DNA of 48,770 nt, taken from contig VMTK01000057.1 in the NCBI GenBank assembly GCA_013791585.1, forward strand, positions 1 through 48,770. Direction: 5' to 3'. Shown piece after piece: positions 48,723-48,770 of the stretch (position 1 is the first letter of the stretch; each line of letters begins with the position of its first letter). Source of the stretch: Candidatus Falkowiibacteriota bacterium. Lineage in GTDB: Bacteria > Patescibacteriota > Patescibacteriia > Patescibacteriales > VMTK01. Under the pieces are notes generated by a model. The model ran no database searches. It worked only from the letters and a program-made list of their open reading frames with translations, and was not told the origin of the DNA. The position numbers and the translations under genes were made by a program.

Positions 48723-48770
48723 ATGACAATACAACAAATTTATGAGCTGGCGGTGAACATGGGCGTTAAG
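48723..48770 (+). CDS. Start of a gene cut by the window end
   Basis: Sixteen codons, MTIQQIYELAVNMGVK, run off the edge. The start resembles NIF3-like proteins, but this is too little to be sure. Confidence 0.4.
   Translation, partial: MTIQQIYELAVNMGVK

Overview
The window looks like a chromosomal segment of a Candidate Phyla Radiation (Patescibacteria, probably Parcubacteria-like) bacterium. This is inferred from the gene styles: giant fibre-like surface proteins built of GIGT..P repeats, LemA-HtpX, DUF5661, AAA_14/DUF4143 ATPase, DUF2341/LamG proteins and a diversity-generating retroelement. The DNA is AT-rich and unusually full of small palindromic and tandem repeats, many of them inside genes and in frame. 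The genetic code is standard: TGA acts as a stop throughout, with one suspicious exception at 21513.

Layout. 1-8.2 kb: the 3' part of a giant surface fibre gene, interrupted by an intein and ending in a formylglycine-enzyme-like lectin-fold domain. 8.3-13.0 kb: a complete diversity-generating retroelement (DGR): target protein with variable repeat, a four-helix-bundle gene, an Avd-like gene, template repeat, a perfect palindrome, reverse transcriptase, and a NYN-domain nuclease gene 10 bases behind the RT. 13.2-19.0 kb: surface proteins (TIG-like; DUF2341/LamG), one of which is split by heptanucleotide repeats in a way that suggests phase variation. 19.0-22.3 kb: an island in which a NYN gene and two DUF3800 genes each converge on a minus-strand promoter that drives a short terminator-capped RNA. 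A fourth such RNA lies upstream of a tRNA-like gene with a broken anticodon arm, to which it is complementary over 13 nt. 22.3-30.8 kb: secreted TSP3 protein, four-helix protein, membrane protein, glyS, M16 protease, argS, ATPase. 30.8-35.4 kb: a minus-strand T-box leader in front of two tiny overlapping ORFs, then uvrC (+), a small membrane protein and uvrB (-). 35.8-38.9 kb: a leuC-leuD fusion plus leuB. 39-48.8 kb: ileS full of insertions, DUF3850, a PP-loop tRNA-thiolation-like gene, lemA-htpX, an SGNH hydrolase, a nucleotidyltransferase-HEPN pair with operator palindromes, DUF5661 and the start of another gene.

The most interesting signals are (1) the DGR, with 12 substitutions at template adenines and only one other mismatch in 185 aligned bases; (2) a family of mobile hairpins with CCCCG...CGGGG ends and 4-bp target duplications, inserted in frame in the intein, the DGR reverse transcriptase, uvrC and a secreted protein; (3) the nuclease-like gene plus convergent small RNA modules; (4) the tRNA-like gene with its complementary RNA; (5) heptanucleotide arrays in many coding genes, one of which separates two halves of a surface protein by exactly one unit; and (6) the T-box in front of two tiny genes. 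All calls were made by eye without database searches; RNA folds and promoter calls are manual.
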